In this document: positions 36,037 through 45,763 of the stretch, piece after piece
Layout: every line of letters starts with the position of its first letter
How positions within the stretch are numbered: the stretch's first letter is position 1
Source: Shewanella intestini
GTDB taxonomy: Bacteria; Pseudomonadota; Gammaproteobacteria; Enterobacterales; Shewanellaceae
NCBI RefSeq assembly: GCF_018221465.1
Contig: NZ_JAAIKR010000010.1
Coordinates: 87,306 to 151,305 of the forward strand
Length of the DNA: 64,000 nucleotides
Reading direction: 5' to 3'
Translations under genes and position numbers: made by a program
The notes under the pieces: generated by a model
The model's input: only the letters and a program-made list of their open reading frames with translations
What the model was told of the DNA's origin: nothing
Database searches by the model: none

Positions 36037-36512
36037 CGGCATGACATTATATCTATTAAAGAGGGATTTGTTGGCGCCGCAAATTCCTCTTTAATTGCAA
36101 ACATTTCCAACATAAGTTATCTATATTCATTACCTTACGCCAGTTAAACCAGCATCCAAACGTTGGCATTTATTCAACCTCTCCCCTCTTTATTGTAACT
36201 TAGTGACCACAGCGTCCTTCAACTCACCTTCTAATCTAACAATGCTAAACCCAGTCAATTAATTGCTCAGTTCGTTTAACCAATAGCTTATTTAAGCCAT
36301 CTATAACCACTAATTTATCTACCGCAGTCAATGATATTGATCAAGCACACCTAACATCTCATCAGTGTAACGAACGCTAACAAATTGTTAGTTGACATTT
36401 TTTACCAGTCTTTCAAGATAGATTCGTTTTTACAAAATAAATCAAATAACAATAAAAATTAGCAACAAATGCCACGCTCTTTCCCAAAGGAAGCAAACAA
36501 GGAAGCAACATA
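36037..36512. other. Intergenic region, no gene recognised
   Basis: AT-rich sequence upstream of the M13 peptidase gene. A TTGACA at 36392 has no convincing -10 partner, so no promoter is called. Confidence 0.5.
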
Positions 36513-38579
36513 ATGAAAAAATCGTTAATCGCGATCGCGCTAGCAACCACGTTTTTAGGTGCTTGCGGCAGCTCAGACATCAATAAAACCCAACCGACTC
36601 AACAAGCGGCAACTCAAGCGAAAGCAGAATTGGGCTCATTTGGGGTAGATTTATCAGCCCGAGATCTCAATGTTAAACCCGGTGATGATTTCTTCATGTA
36701 TGCCAGCGGCCATTGGTACGATAACTTTGAAATGCCAGCAGACAAGACCCGCTATGGTGCATTTACCGGTCTTGCAGAGCGCAGTGAAACTCAAGTAAAA
36801 GCCATTATCGACGATATCACCAGTCGCACTGACCTAAATGAAGAAGAACAACTCATTGCTGACTTTTATCACGCCTACATGGACACTGACACCATCAATA
36901 AATTAGGTGTTAAACCTATTCAACCTATTCTTGATGACATTAATGGCGTTAAATCAGTTGCCGACTTAACTAAAATATTTGGCCAAGCTTGGTTAACTAA
37001 CACTGACTCGCCAATTCGCGGCGGCATGTGGTTTAACCGTTTAGATCCAAATAAATATGAAATGTCATTAGGTGCTGGCGGATTAGGCTTACCCGACCGC
37101 TCGTACTATTTAGAAGACAGCGAACGCTTCGTTAATATTCGCAGCGCGTATGTGGCACACATTGCAAAAATGCTGGCATTTGCCAACGTATCAGATCCGC
37201 AACAGCGCGCCCAAGGTATTTTGGCACTAGAAACTAAAATTGCTCAAGGCCAATGGCCACGTGAGAAACGCCGTGACCGCGACTTAACGCTTAACCAAAT
37301 TAAACGCACCGAGTTAGCAAGTGCTTACCCAGGCTTTGATTGGGATTTATTTTTCACCCAAACCGGTTATCAAGTGCCTCAAGTGAACATTTCACAACCC
37401 GAGCCTGTGAAAGCCATGATAAAGCTTATCAACAATGAGCCTATCAACGTTTGGCAAGATTACTTAACTTTCCATACCTTAAGTAACAACGCCGGCCTGT
37501 TATCTGAAAACATCTATAACACCAGTTTTGACTTCTTTGGCAAAACCTTAAGTGGCCAAGCTGAGCCTCGTCCACGCTGGAAACGCGCAGTAGAAGAAAT
37601 GTCTGGCACTCAATCTTTAGGCTTTGCTATTGGTAAAGTGTATGTAGCACGTTACTTCCCAGAGTCATCAAAAAAACAAATGGCGCAATTGGTCGAAAAC
37701 CTTCGCACCGCACTTGGTGAGCGTATTGACGGTTTAGATTGGATGGGCGCAGAAACCAAAGTAAATGCTCGTGCAAAACTTGCGGCATTTACACCTAAAA
37801 TTGGCTACCCAGATGTATGGCAAACCTTTGATGGTTTATCGCTGTCTAAAGATAACCTTGTCGGCAATATCCAAAATTTACGTCGTTTCTTCCACGCTGA
37901 CAGTGTGGCGAAAGAATTGAAGAAAACCGATCGAAATCGTTGGGGTATGACACCACAATATGTTAACGCTTACTACAACAGCTCGTTCAACGAAATTGTA
38001 TTCCCAGCCGCTATTTTACAACCCCCATTTTTTGATCCCAATGCCGACCCTGCTGTGAACTATGGCGGTATTGGCGCTGTAATTGGTCATGAAATGGGTC
38101 ACGGTTTTGACGACCAAGGTTCAAAATCTGACGCTAACGGTATTCAACGTAACTGGTGGACTGATGCTGATCGCAGTGCATTTGAAGCAAAAACTGACAT
38201 GCTCGCCGCGCAATACAGTCAATATGAACCCATTGCTGATAACTTCGTTAATGGCCGTAACAGCTTGGGTGAAAACATTGGTGACGTTGGTGGTATCGCG
38301 ATGGCATACCACGCTTATAAGCTGAGCTTAAAAGGCAAAGAAGCACCGATTATTGATGGCCTAACTGGCGATCAACGTTTCTTCTTAGCATGGGCGCAAG
38401 TTTGGAAGGAAAAGCGTACTGAACAAAGCATGCTTAACCAGTTACGTGGTGGTACTCATGCGCCGGGACGTTACCGCGCACTTGCGCCGCGTAACCACGA
38501 TGCATGGTACAAAGCATTTGATGTTAAGCCTGGCGACAAAATGTATTTACCAGAAGATCAACGTGTGCGTATTTGGTAA
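36513..38579 (+). CDS. pepO: M13-family zinc metallopeptidase, lipoprotein
   Basis: The 688-aa protein starts with a lipoprotein signal (LATTFLGAC; lipobox Cys near residue 18). The zinc site is HEMGH at residues 526-530 (VIGHEMGHGFDDQG). The downstream ENIGDVGGIAMAYHAY supplies the third ligand Glu. The M13 signature NAYYNSSFNEIVFPAAILQPPFF precedes it, and the C-terminal APRNHDAWYKAFDVKPGDKMYLPEDQRVRIW is typical of the neprilysin-like family. It degrades short peptides in the periplasm or at the outer membrane. It is monocistronic with a strong ribosome site (AAGGAAGC). Confidence 0.95.
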   Translation: MKKSLIAIALATTFLGACGSSDINKTQPTQQAATQAKAELGSFGVDLSARDLNVKPGDDFFMYASGHWYDNFEMPADKTRYGAFTGLAERSETQVKAIIDDITSRTDLNEEEQLIADFYHAYMDTDTINKLGVKPIQPILDDINGVKSVADLTKIFGQAWLTNTDSPIRGGMWFNRLDPNKYEMSLGAGGLGLPDRSYYLEDSERFVNIRSAYVAHIAKMLAFANVSDPQQRAQGILALETKIAQGQWPREKRRDRDLTLNQIKRTELASAYPGFDWDLFFTQTGYQVPQVNISQPEPVKAMIKLINNEPINVWQDYLTFHTLSNNAGLLSENIYNTSFDFFGKTLSGQAEPRPRWKRAVEEMSGTQSLGFAIGKVYVARYFPESSKKQMAQLVENLRTALGERIDGLDWMGAETKVNARAKLAAFTPKIGYPDVWQTFDGLSLSKDNLVGNIQNLRRFFHADSVAKELKKTDRNRWGMTPQYVNAYYNSSFNEIVFPAAILQPPFFDPNADPAVNYGGIGAVIGHEMGHGFDDQGSKSDANGIQRNWWTDADRSAFEAKTDMLAAQYSQYEPIADNFVNGRNSLGENIGDVGGIAMAYHAYKLSLKGKEAPIIDGLTGDQRFFLAWAQVWKEKRTEQSMLNQLRGGTHAPGRYRALAPRNHDAWYKAFDVKPGDKMYLPEDQRVRIW

Positions 38580-38700
38580 ACGCCATTTATTCACAACTGC
38601 GCTAAATACAGAGTGTTTAACGCTATTGGTATCGTATTAAGCCAATGCCAAGTGAATATCAACAAGCGTAATCTAAAGGTGTATTGGCAAATACCAACAA

Positions 38701-38730
38701 AAATGCCTGTCATTTGGCAGGCATTTTTTT
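38701..38730 (+). terminator. Terminator after pepO
   Basis: The 8-bp stem AATGCCTG / CAGGCATT with an 8-nt loop is followed by seven T residues. Confidence 0.9.
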
Positions 38731-38776
38731 ATCCATTAACAACATACTCAATGACGCAATAAAGTGTCATAGACAG

Positions 38777-38880
38777 CAGTTAATCAGTTAATCAGTTAAT
38801 CAGTTAATCAGTTAATCAGTTAATCAGTTAATCAGTTAATCAGTTAATCAGTTAATCAGTTAATCAGTTAATCAGTTAAT
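38777..38880. repeat. 13 x 8-bp tandem repeat (CAGTTAAT)
   Basis: Thirteen perfect copies of CAGTTAAT fill 104 bp. On the minus strand the first unit (TTAACTGA) supplies the last codons and TAA stop of the acuI gene; the other copies lie in its 3-prime untranslated region. Each unit contains stop codons in more than one frame, so changes in copy number cannot extend the protein. Confidence 0.98.
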
Positions 38881-39851
38881 TTTACGACCACGCGTCCTTG
38901 AACCTTCCCCTCCATTAACTGTGTCGCAGTGTCGATAACTTGCGCTAAGCTGATTTCGGTCGCAATATCATCAAAGGTATTGTCATCAATCAATTGGCTT
39001 AATCTATCCCACGCTTCCACTCTATCAGCAAGCGGACGCATAACGCTGTCAATACCAGCAAGGGTCACGCCGCGTAAAATAAACGGCATAACCGTCGCAG
39101 GTAAATCCATGCCTTGAGCTAAACCACATGCCGCCACTGTGCCGCCATATTGGGTGCTAGCACAAATATTAGCGAGTGTATGGCTACCAACTGAATCAAC
39201 CGCACCAGCCCAACGCTCTCTCGCTAATGGACGCCCCGCTTCTGATAATGTTTGGCGGTTAATCACTTCGCTTGCACCTAATTTTTGTAAGTAAGGCGCT
39301 TGCTCAACACGCCCCGTCGACGCCACAACGGTGTAACCTAATTTGGCTAATATCGCCACAGAAAAACTACCCACGCCGCCATTAGCACCGGTGACTAATA
39401 CTTCACCTTTATCAGGTGTTACCCCATTTTTCTCCAGCGCCAATACACATAACATTGCCGTGTAGCCGGCAGTCCCTATCGACATGGCTTGTTTAGGGCT
39501 AAAACCTTGTGGCAAGGGGATTAACCAGTCACTTTTTAAGCGCGCTTTTTGGGCTAAACCACCACTGTGCACTTCACCAACACCAAAGCCGTTTAATAAC
39601 ACCTTATCGCCAACGGTAAATTTGCTCGAATCAGACTGTAAAACCTCACCAACTAAATCAATGCCGGGCACTAATGGAAACTGACGAACCACCGGTGCCT
39701 TACCGGTAATCGCCAAGCCATCTTTATAATTTAAGGTGCTATATAACACCTTAACGGTGACATCACCTTCTGGCAGTGCATTGTCATTTATGTCGGCGAC
39801 ACTCGCGCGGTAACCTTGATCATCTTTTTCAATTAAAATACCGTTAAACAT
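38868..39851 (-). CDS. acuI: Acrylyl-CoA reductase (YhdH/AcuI, MDR family)
   Basis: The 327-aa zinc-independent medium-chain reductase has the AcuI/YhdH features. These include STLNYKDGLAITGKAPVVRQFPLVPGIDLVGEV, the nucleotide-binding TGANGGVGSFSVAILAKLGY near residue 150, SGRV-type phosphate contacts (ASTGRVEQ), and the end QGRVVVKLTD. It reduces acryloyl-CoA to propionyl-CoA with NADPH, protecting against acrylate from DMSP breakdown or other sources. It sits 12 bp downstream of an AcuR-like TetR gene, so the pair forms an operon. The stop codon lies in the octamer repeat array. No DMSP lyase gene is in view. Confidence 0.92.
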   Translation of the reverse strand: MFNGILIEKDDQGYRASVADINDNALPEGDVTVKVLYSTLNYKDGLAITGKAPVVRQFPLVPGIDLVGEVLQSDSSKFTVGDKVLLNGFGVGEVHSGGLAQKARLKSDWLIPLPQGFSPKQAMSIGTAGYTAMLCVLALEKNGVTPDKGEVLVTGANGGVGSFSVAILAKLGYTVVASTGRVEQAPYLQKLGASEVINRQTLSEAGRPLARERWAGAVDSVGSHTLANICASTQYGGTVAACGLAQGMDLPATVMPFILRGVTLAGIDSVMRPLADRVEAWDRLSQLIDDNTFDDIATEISLAQVIDTATQLMEGKVQGRVVVKLTD

Positions 39852-39863
39852 GATTATTCCTCT

Positions 39864-40562
39864 TTACAAGCTATTGATCTGATCCAGCGTTTTATCAACA
39901 GGTAAGCCTGCGATAAAACAATCTACGTAATGGCGCAGTGGCGCTGCACTTTTCACTAATCGTGCACGGCTAACCGCCCCTTCCCAACCAATCCAAAAAA
40001 ATTCAGCTAATTGCTGGGTATTGGCTGTTGCTGCCACTTGCCCAGCATCAATAGCCGCATCTAAACACTGCTGCAGTCGTAACTGCCAACTGGCAAAAAT
40101 ATCAATTAACACGGGTCTAAAGCTTTCAGGTAGCTGATCGACCTCCTGGCCTAAATTTCCGACCAGACAACCTCGGTTAAATTCAAAGCGCGCCATAGCT
40201 TCTATAGCACTTTGTGCAAATTGCTCAATACGCTCAAGCGGCAAAAATGCATCATTTAGTAAGTGTTTATCTAATTTATGGGCAAAGAAGCTGGCATAAC
40301 TGTCTATTACCGCCAATCCAAAAGCTTCCTTACTCGCAAAGTAGTAATAAAATGATCCCTTTGGCACTCGCACTTGCTTGAGAATAAGATCGATACCAGA
40401 CATCACAAACCCTTTCTCTGTGAGCACCGCTAATCCACTTTGAATCAACTCACTGCGGGTGTCGATACGTTGACGACCATCTTTAGGTGGTCGGCCCCGA
40501 CGCGCTTGTACCATCGTTGACGCGGCTGAGTTAGATAACATTGTTATGGCACGGTGGGGCAT
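39864..40562 (-). CDS. acuR: TetR-family regulator (AcuR-like)
   Basis: The start at 40562 (MPHRAITML) has GGAA six bases upstream; MLSNSAAS further in is an alternative. The HTH lies at about residues 35-75 (LIQSGLAVLTEKGF, PKGSFYYYFASKEAFGLAVIDSY). The C-terminal domain has RGCLVGNLGQEVDQLPESFRP, the pattern found in the AcuR group. AcuR represses acuI and is released by acrylate in characterised systems. The direct operon arrangement with acuI supports that assignment. An Arg-rich N-terminal extension (QARRGRPPKDGRQR) is typical of this subgroup. Confidence 0.85.
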   Translation of the reverse strand: MPHRAITMLSNSAASTMVQARRGRPPKDGRQRIDTRSELIQSGLAVLTEKGFVMSGIDLILKQVRVPKGSFYYYFASKEAFGLAVIDSYASFFAHKLDKHLLNDAFLPLERIEQFAQSAIEAMARFEFNRGCLVGNLGQEVDQLPESFRPVLIDIFASWQLRLQQCLDAAIDAGQVAATANTQQLAEFFWIGWEGAVSRARLVKSAAPLRHYVDCFIAGLPVDKTLDQINSL

Positions 40563-40896
40563 GTTGAATTCCAATATTTGCGATCATTTTTATTATAACG
40601 TTTATTTTAGACTGCTCGTCTATAAAATTAAATTATATCGCCTGTTTTATCAAAAACAGCCATAAAATTAACTTAAAAGTGTCAGCTTATTCACGGTTTC
40701 ATTAAAGGCCGCTAACCATTGCTAATGTCATTTAAATTGCTAACAAGGCTTAGCTAACCTGCTTGCTTAGCGCGTGTTAATTTGACACCGCTAGTCTGCC
40801 CCCTTAAATAAAGCAATTACAGTCTTTTGTGAGGCAGTTATCCATTGCCTTCACTGCAAGGAACCTGTGCTGCGAGCCTTGTAAATAAGGAATAAC
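40563..40896. other. Intergenic region, no gene recognised
   Basis: It holds the presumed acuR promoter at its left end and the start of the decayed phosphatase gene at its right. No palindrome was strong enough to name as an AcuR operator. Confidence 0.45.
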
Positions 40897-41348
40897 ATGG
40901 GTGAGTTATATTTTATCCACCACGGAAAAACGGTTTGAATCCATCTTAAAAATGGCAAGATTTACCTGACACTCCATTAACAGGGCATCGAACAAACGAA
41001 CGCTTTACCACCGTATTTGGCGCATGTTGAGCTGTGTTTAACTAGCTCATTAGGGCGTGCACAACAAACCGCAACGTTATTATGCCTAAATACCAATAAA
41101 ATCATCCATTACTGGCAGATACTGAGGTGGAGTTTTGTGAACGTAAAAGAATGGAAAAGTGACATGTTGAGCAACAATTCCCAGCAGGGTTTCATCACTT
41201 ATGCCACCACGCGGACCGCGATGACCCAAGCTTAGTTGGCGGTGACTTTAGTGAATGACAAGCCAGAGCAGATAAATGTTTAGCCCCTATCCGCTAATAT
41301 AATGGCGACAACGCCTTGTTGATAATCTGGCTGTCAGATAGAACATAA
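40897..41348 (+). pseudogene. Histidine phosphatase (phosphoglycerate mutase-like) pseudogene
   Basis: It begins with a normal start (TAAGGAATAAC ATG) and reads GELYFIHHGKTV before a stop codon. The conserved RHG motif is altered to HHG. Further pieces appear in shifting frames: LTxxGIEQTNALPPYLAHVELCLTSSLGRAQQTATLL, then VEFCERKEW and DDPSLVGGDFSE. These are the order and motifs of a cobC/phosphoglycerate-mutase-type histidine phosphatase. Several stops and frameshifts mean it is not functional. The right end is approximate. Confidence 0.82.
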
Positions 41349-41377
41349 AAAAACGCTAACCTCGGTTAGCGTTTTTT
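41345..41377. terminator. Bidirectional terminator
   Basis: The 10-bp stem AAACGCTAAC / GTTAGCGTTT with loop CTCG has T runs on both sides. It serves the minus-strand pilin gene, and the plus-strand pseudogene. Confidence 0.92.
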
Positions 41378-41401
41378 TATGATGCAAAGCAGTAACAGAA
41401 A

Positions 41402-41932
41402 TTAACAGTCTGCGTTATCTATAAAATAGCCAGTATGCTGTTGTGCATTTCCATCAACAATATAAACAAGCTTACACTCTGAATGTGTGGTATATCCATG
41501 CGGAACAATAATCGCAACAGCATCGCTATTTTTAGCTGTATTCGTTCCTGTAGCAGGCTGATAATAAATGCCCCAATCTTCATCAAACTCTTCGGTGCCA
41601 TTGTTCATTTCAAAAAAGGATCCATCAAGAACCTTTTCTATATTACCGGCTACAGCATTGGTGTAACCCATGATCGTCGACACATTTTGGCCATTAACTT
41701 CAACGCTGCCATTAATGGCTTTTTCTTTACCTTGAATAACAGCCTTTGAAAACACTAAGCTATTAGCCGATTTCAAATTACCTTCAAGTTCAGTTAAATT
41801 TGCTTTAACGGCATCATTTTTTAAATTGATGAATTTAGGCGCTGCAATCACAGCCAAAATACCTAAAATAACAATCACCACAACTAATTCAAGTAAGGTA
41901 AACCCAACTTGACGACGTAAAAATTTGTTCAT
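41402..41932 (-). CDS. MSHA-type IV prepilin (orphan)
   Basis: The start at 41932 (MNKFLRRQVGFTLLELVVVIV) gives a short basic leader and the prepilin peptidase site G-FTLLE with Glu5. The hydrophobic assembly helix VVVIVILGILAVIAAPKFINL follows, closely resembling MshA. The globular part has a C-terminal Cys pair (CKLVYIV ... NADC) forming a probable D-loop. At 176 aa it is a typical major or minor pilin size. The rest of an msh locus is not nearby, so it must use assembly proteins encoded elsewhere or be dispensable. It is monocistronic with a strong terminator. Confidence 0.9.
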   Translation of the reverse strand: MNKFLRRQVGFTLLELVVVIVILGILAVIAAPKFINLKNDAVKANLTELEGNLKSANSLVFSKAVIQGKEKAINGSVEVNGQNVSTIMGYTNAVAGNIEKVLDGSFFEMNNGTEEFDEDWGIYYQPATGTNTAKNSDAVAIIVPHGYTTHSECKLVYIVDGNAQQHTGYFIDNADC

Positions 41933-42567
41933 AGGGCTAACTCTTTTTATTACGATAACGATACTGCCAAAGAAACGTAGATGATCATTAATCAAACTAA
42001 ATGACACATCAGACTCTTTTTAATCATACTTTTTTATCCTTTAAAGCAATACGTTAATTCTATTTATCAATAAAACACAACACAACAAACAAACCTTAAC
42101 AACACCAATTATCAGTATTAGCACATCAAAACCATCACAAGCCACTACCCCTGATAACATTCAATTTCCTCTCCACCCTTTATCTGTTCATAGCAACACC
42201 ACATAACAACCGATGAAGACCAACACGTCTAATCACACTCAATAAACCCCCATAAAGAGCGGTATCAACAAGCCTAATAGGTCATCGCGGATGTTAATCT
42301 GTCATCGGCAATGTCTATTGAGGTTGCACCAAATAAAGGCAAGCACGCACAATCATGCGTCATCCCCGCCACAATGTTTGCACCAATATGACGATTGAGT
42401 GATAACTTACGCACCAAAATAGTGGCGATTAAAATAAAATTAAATTCTAAATATCATAACCTTGTACTTTAATGACATATAAAAACAGCGCGAACCTATT
42501 TAGTAGGAATAAATATTGCTAACTAAGCAACTCAATTGATAAAGAGAAGAATATCGGGAAATGCTTT
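41933..42567. other. Intergenic region, no gene recognised
   Basis: More than 600 bp of AT-rich sequence between the divergent pilin and ammonium transporter genes. No glnK gene, no clear sigma-54 site and no RNA motif were seen. Confidence 0.5.
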
Positions 42568-43770
42568 ATGGACAATATTAGTGATGCGATTAGCGTCATA
42601 GCGCAAAGTGCAGATACATTATTTATTTTGTTAGGTGCCATTATGGTGCTAGCAATGCACGCTGGCTTTGCCTTTTTAGAAGTCGGAACCGTACGTCACA
42701 AAAATCAAGTTAATGCGTTGGTTAAAATTCTTGCCGACTTCTCTTTTTCAGCTGTTGCCTACTTTTTTATTGGTTATCAAATTGCTTACGGCAACAATTT
42801 TTTTGCCTCCGCAGAGGTATTAGTTGCCAATAATGGCTACGAACTGGTGAAGTTTTTCTTTTTACTGACCTTTGCAGCTGCCATCCCCGCTATTGTTTCT
42901 GGTGGCATTGCCGAGCGCGGTAGTTTTACGCCATTTCTAGTGGCTTCTATGTTAATTGTCGCCTTTGTGTACCCCACATTCGAAGGCCTTATTTGGAATG
43001 GTAACGCTGGTTTTCAAGACTGGCTACACGCCACCTTTGGCGCTCAATTTCATGACTTTGCCGGCTCAATTGTGGTTCACGGTATGGGGGGCTGGTTAGC
43101 CTTTACAGCAATCTATTTATTAGGGGCTCGTCAAGGTCGTAAACCCGGTATTGCCTTTGCGCCATCAAATATTCCCTTTCTAGCATTAGGTTCTTGGATT
43201 TTAATTGTTGGCTGGTTTGGTTTTAATGTCATGTCAGCTCAAACCTTAAACGGCATGAGCGGCTTAGTGGCAGTAAACAGCTTAATGGCGATGGTCGGTG
43301 GTACTATCATTGCCTTTATCGTTGGTCGTAATGACCCCGGCTTTATTCACAATGGTCCATTAGCAGGATTAGTGGCAGTGTGTGCAGGTTCTGATTTAAT
43401 GCACCCTATCGGTGCATTTATTGTTGGTGGCGGTGCTGGCGGTTTATTTGTTGTCATTTACACTCGTTTGCAGCGCAGTAAGAAAATCGACGACGTATTG
43501 GGTGTTTGGCCATTGCATGGCATATGTGGTTTATGGGGCGGCATTGCTGCAGGTATCTTTGGCCAAACCAGTTTCGGGGGGTTAGGTGGGGTAAGCTTTA
43601 TGTCACAGGTTATAGGCTCAATTGCCGGTGTGGTATTTGCACTTGTTGGTGGCTTTATCGTTTACTCCTTGGTGAATAAAGTATCAAGCTTACGTTTAAG
43701 CCAAGAAGACGAATACATTGGTGCAGACTTAGCTATCCATAAAATTGGCGCTACCAGTAACGACAAATAA
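42568..43770 (+). CDS. amt: Ammonium transporter (Amt family)
   Basis: The 400-aa protein has about 11 membrane helices and the Amt hallmarks. These are an opening ADTLFILLGAIMVLAMHAGFAFLEVGTVRHKN, DFAGSIVVHGMGGWLAFTA with the first conserved pore His, and the second conserved His in WPLHGICGLWGGIAAGIFG. It moves ammonium across the inner membrane. It lacks the usual adjacent glnK, so PII control must come from elsewhere. There is no signal sequence, as in many Amt proteins of this class. A strong inverted repeat lies just past its stop codon. Confidence 0.94.
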   Translation: MDNISDAISVIAQSADTLFILLGAIMVLAMHAGFAFLEVGTVRHKNQVNALVKILADFSFSAVAYFFIGYQIAYGNNFFASAEVLVANNGYELVKFFFLLTFAAAIPAIVSGGIAERGSFTPFLVASMLIVAFVYPTFEGLIWNGNAGFQDWLHATFGAQFHDFAGSIVVHGMGGWLAFTAIYLLGARQGRKPGIAFAPSNIPFLALGSWILIVGWFGFNVMSAQTLNGMSGLVAVNSLMAMVGGTIIAFIVGRNDPGFIHNGPLAGLVAVCAGSDLMHPIGAFIVGGGAGGLFVVIYTRLQRSKKIDDVLGVWPLHGICGLWGGIAAGIFGQTSFGGLGGVSFMSQVIGSIAGVVFALVGGFIVYSLVNKVSSLRLSQEDEYIGADLAIHKIGATSNDK

Positions 43771-43788
43771 TTTCATCAATCTCGCTTA

Positions 43789-43826
43789 ACGTTTACCTAA
43801 TCCTCAGACATTGGTTAGGTAAACGT
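43789..43826. terminator. Long inverted repeat after amt
   Basis: A 12-bp stem (ACGTTTACCTAA / TTAGGTAAACGT) with a 14-nt loop lies about 20 bp past the stop. No T run follows on the plus strand, so it may be a Rho-assisted or processing hairpin, not a classic terminator. Confidence 0.5.
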
Positions 43827-44144
43827 CCTCGTTAACGTACCGTTTCAAACAATTTTACTGCATATTTAACTGCGTCTGGCTGGATTATTACTGATTTTTC
43901 CCGCGCTTTACCTGCATAAAAAACCACTTTAATGTGATCCTGTTAGTAGATTCGAATTTGTTTGGCAAAGCTCACCGCAATATTCTTTCACCACTTGAGT
44001 ATCTGGCATATAATCCGCCTTTAATTAGGCAGTTGTTCTGTAAAAACAACTAGATAAGCAATTGTTAATAAAACAATATATCTGAAGTTTGCAGCCAATT
44101 TAAGCCCCTATGTTCGCAGAAAAATTTTACTGGAGCAGTTAGGC
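43827..44144. other. Intergenic region, no gene recognised
   Basis: About 318 bp before the histidine kinase gene, presumably holding the promoter of the two-component system. No specific operator was identified. Confidence 0.45.
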
Positions 44145-45662
44145 ATGAGCTTATCCAAAAAACTAATGCTGACCTTTTTAGGTCTCACATTGGTCGTTTT
44201 ATTGGCGACATTATCATTAGCACGTTGGAGTTTTGAACGCGGTTTTTTAGAATATGCTAATGCATTAGAACAGCAACGCCTGAGCAATATTGCCCAAAAT
44301 CTAACAACCTTATATATCGACAATGACGGCTGGGAACATATTAGCTGCCTCACAATCAAACAATATTTATCCGCCAGTTTTCAGCCTAAATCAACGATAA
44401 AAACAGCGAATCAGGCATACAATTTCTCGCATCATCAGGCGCATGAACATTTAACTCAACATCCACCCCATGCGCCCTTAGTCCATGAACAAGAGGAACA
44501 ACATAAAAATGCGGCCACATCGGCAACGACGGTAGAATCATCACTAAAACCATTGCACCAAAAGCCATTTAAACAACGACACACGTCACCTACGGCATTA
44601 TTTAACGCCCAAGATCAATTTATTGCAGGTACCGTTCCTCGGACACCAAAAAAACAGTGGGTCAAAGTTTACATAAAAGTCGATAAACAGATTGTCGGGA
44701 CATTGGTAACTAACGCGAAAAGGCGTATCAACAGCCCCCAAGGCACTGCATTTTCTAAGCGTCAATGGTTAATGAGCATGCTAATTGGCCTTGTCGCATT
44801 AGGCTTATCGGTTGGGGTATCGCTGTTATTAACCCGAGTGTTTCTTGCCCCTATTCAACGTATGTTGAAACGAGTATCGAGCATGTCTAATGGTGATTAC
44901 CTCACACGCTTATCCCCCACTCACCATGATGAACTTGGACAACTGATGGGCGATCTTGATCGCCTTGCGCTACATTTACAGCAAAACCAAAGTGTCAGAC
45001 AGCGCTGGATAGCCAGTATTTCCCATGAATTAAGAACCCCTGTAACCGTATTAACCGGTGAAATTAATGCTATCAAAGATGGGGTTAGACCCTTAAATAT
45101 GGCGCAAATAGATTCAGTGCACCAAGAAGTAGAACGCCTCGCTCATCTGATTGACGATCTTTACCAACTGTCGTTGTCCGATATCGGCGGACTACGTTAC
45201 CACTTTGAACCCATTGATATTATTGACTGCATTAACCATTGTTGTCATAAAGCCCAGCTACAAGCACAGCAACAAGGACTAACCCTAACCCAACAATTAT
45301 CTGGCTCAGTAATGATTAATGGCGATCGTGATCGTCTGCAGCAATTGCTCACTAATATTATCAATAATTCGCTTAAATACACCGACGCGCCGGGGACAAT
45401 TGTTATCAATACCACGGTCATGAGCAGTTATGTGCAAATTATTATTCAAGACAGTTTACCCGGTATTCCTGTGCAAGAATGCCAAAAATTGCTTGAGCCA
45501 CTGTATCGCAACGAAGTATCGCGCAGTCGTCATCGCGGTGGAGCAGGATTAGGGTTAGCTATTTGTCGCAATATTGCCGAGGCACATCAAGGTACAATAC
45601 GTATTTGCCCATCGACCTTGGGCGGCATTCAAGTTGAAATTAATTTACCGATAGTCATTTAA
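44145..45662 (+). CDS. Sensor histidine kinase (BaeS-like)
   Basis: The 505-aa protein has two membrane helices (about residues 8-28 and 208-230) enclosing a periplasmic sensor of about 175 residues with a His-rich segment (HHQAHEHLTQHPPHAPL). A HAMP linker follows, then the dimerisation box WIASISHELRTPVTVL with the phosphorylated His near residue 293. The ATPase domain includes NIINNSLKYTDAPG (N box) and GGAGLGLAI (G box). It phosphorylates the regulator encoded 101 bp downstream. The resemblance to BaeS (envelope stress and efflux) is general. The His-rich sensor might bind metals, which is inference. Confidence 0.93.
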   Translation: MSLSKKLMLTFLGLTLVVLLATLSLARWSFERGFLEYANALEQQRLSNIAQNLTTLYIDNDGWEHISCLTIKQYLSASFQPKSTIKTANQAYNFSHHQAHEHLTQHPPHAPLVHEQEEQHKNAATSATTVESSLKPLHQKPFKQRHTSPTALFNAQDQFIAGTVPRTPKKQWVKVYIKVDKQIVGTLVTNAKRRINSPQGTAFSKRQWLMSMLIGLVALGLSVGVSLLLTRVFLAPIQRMLKRVSSMSNGDYLTRLSPTHHDELGQLMGDLDRLALHLQQNQSVRQRWIASISHELRTPVTVLTGEINAIKDGVRPLNMAQIDSVHQEVERLAHLIDDLYQLSLSDIGGLRYHFEPIDIIDCINHCCHKAQLQAQQQGLTLTQQLSGSVMINGDRDRLQQLLTNIINNSLKYTDAPGTIVINTTVMSSYVQIIIQDSLPGIPVQECQKLLEPLYRNEVSRSRHRGGAGLGLAICRNIAEAHQGTIRICPSTLGGIQVEINLPIVI

Positions 45663-45763
45663 ATGTATCACTGACGCCATCCCGACCCAGTGCATTAAAA
45701 CAGTGCATTGAGGCAACATCACTGTAAAAAGGATTTGGCTGTCTCAAATACAAGAGAAAAATA

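Noticed and set aside
36392-36420. Sigma-70 promoter for pepO
   Set aside because: TTGACA is present, but no acceptable -10 hexamer lies at 16-18 bp spacing.
38777-38880. Possible CRISPR array
   Set aside because: The repeats are directly abutting 8-bp units without spacers, and no cas genes are present.
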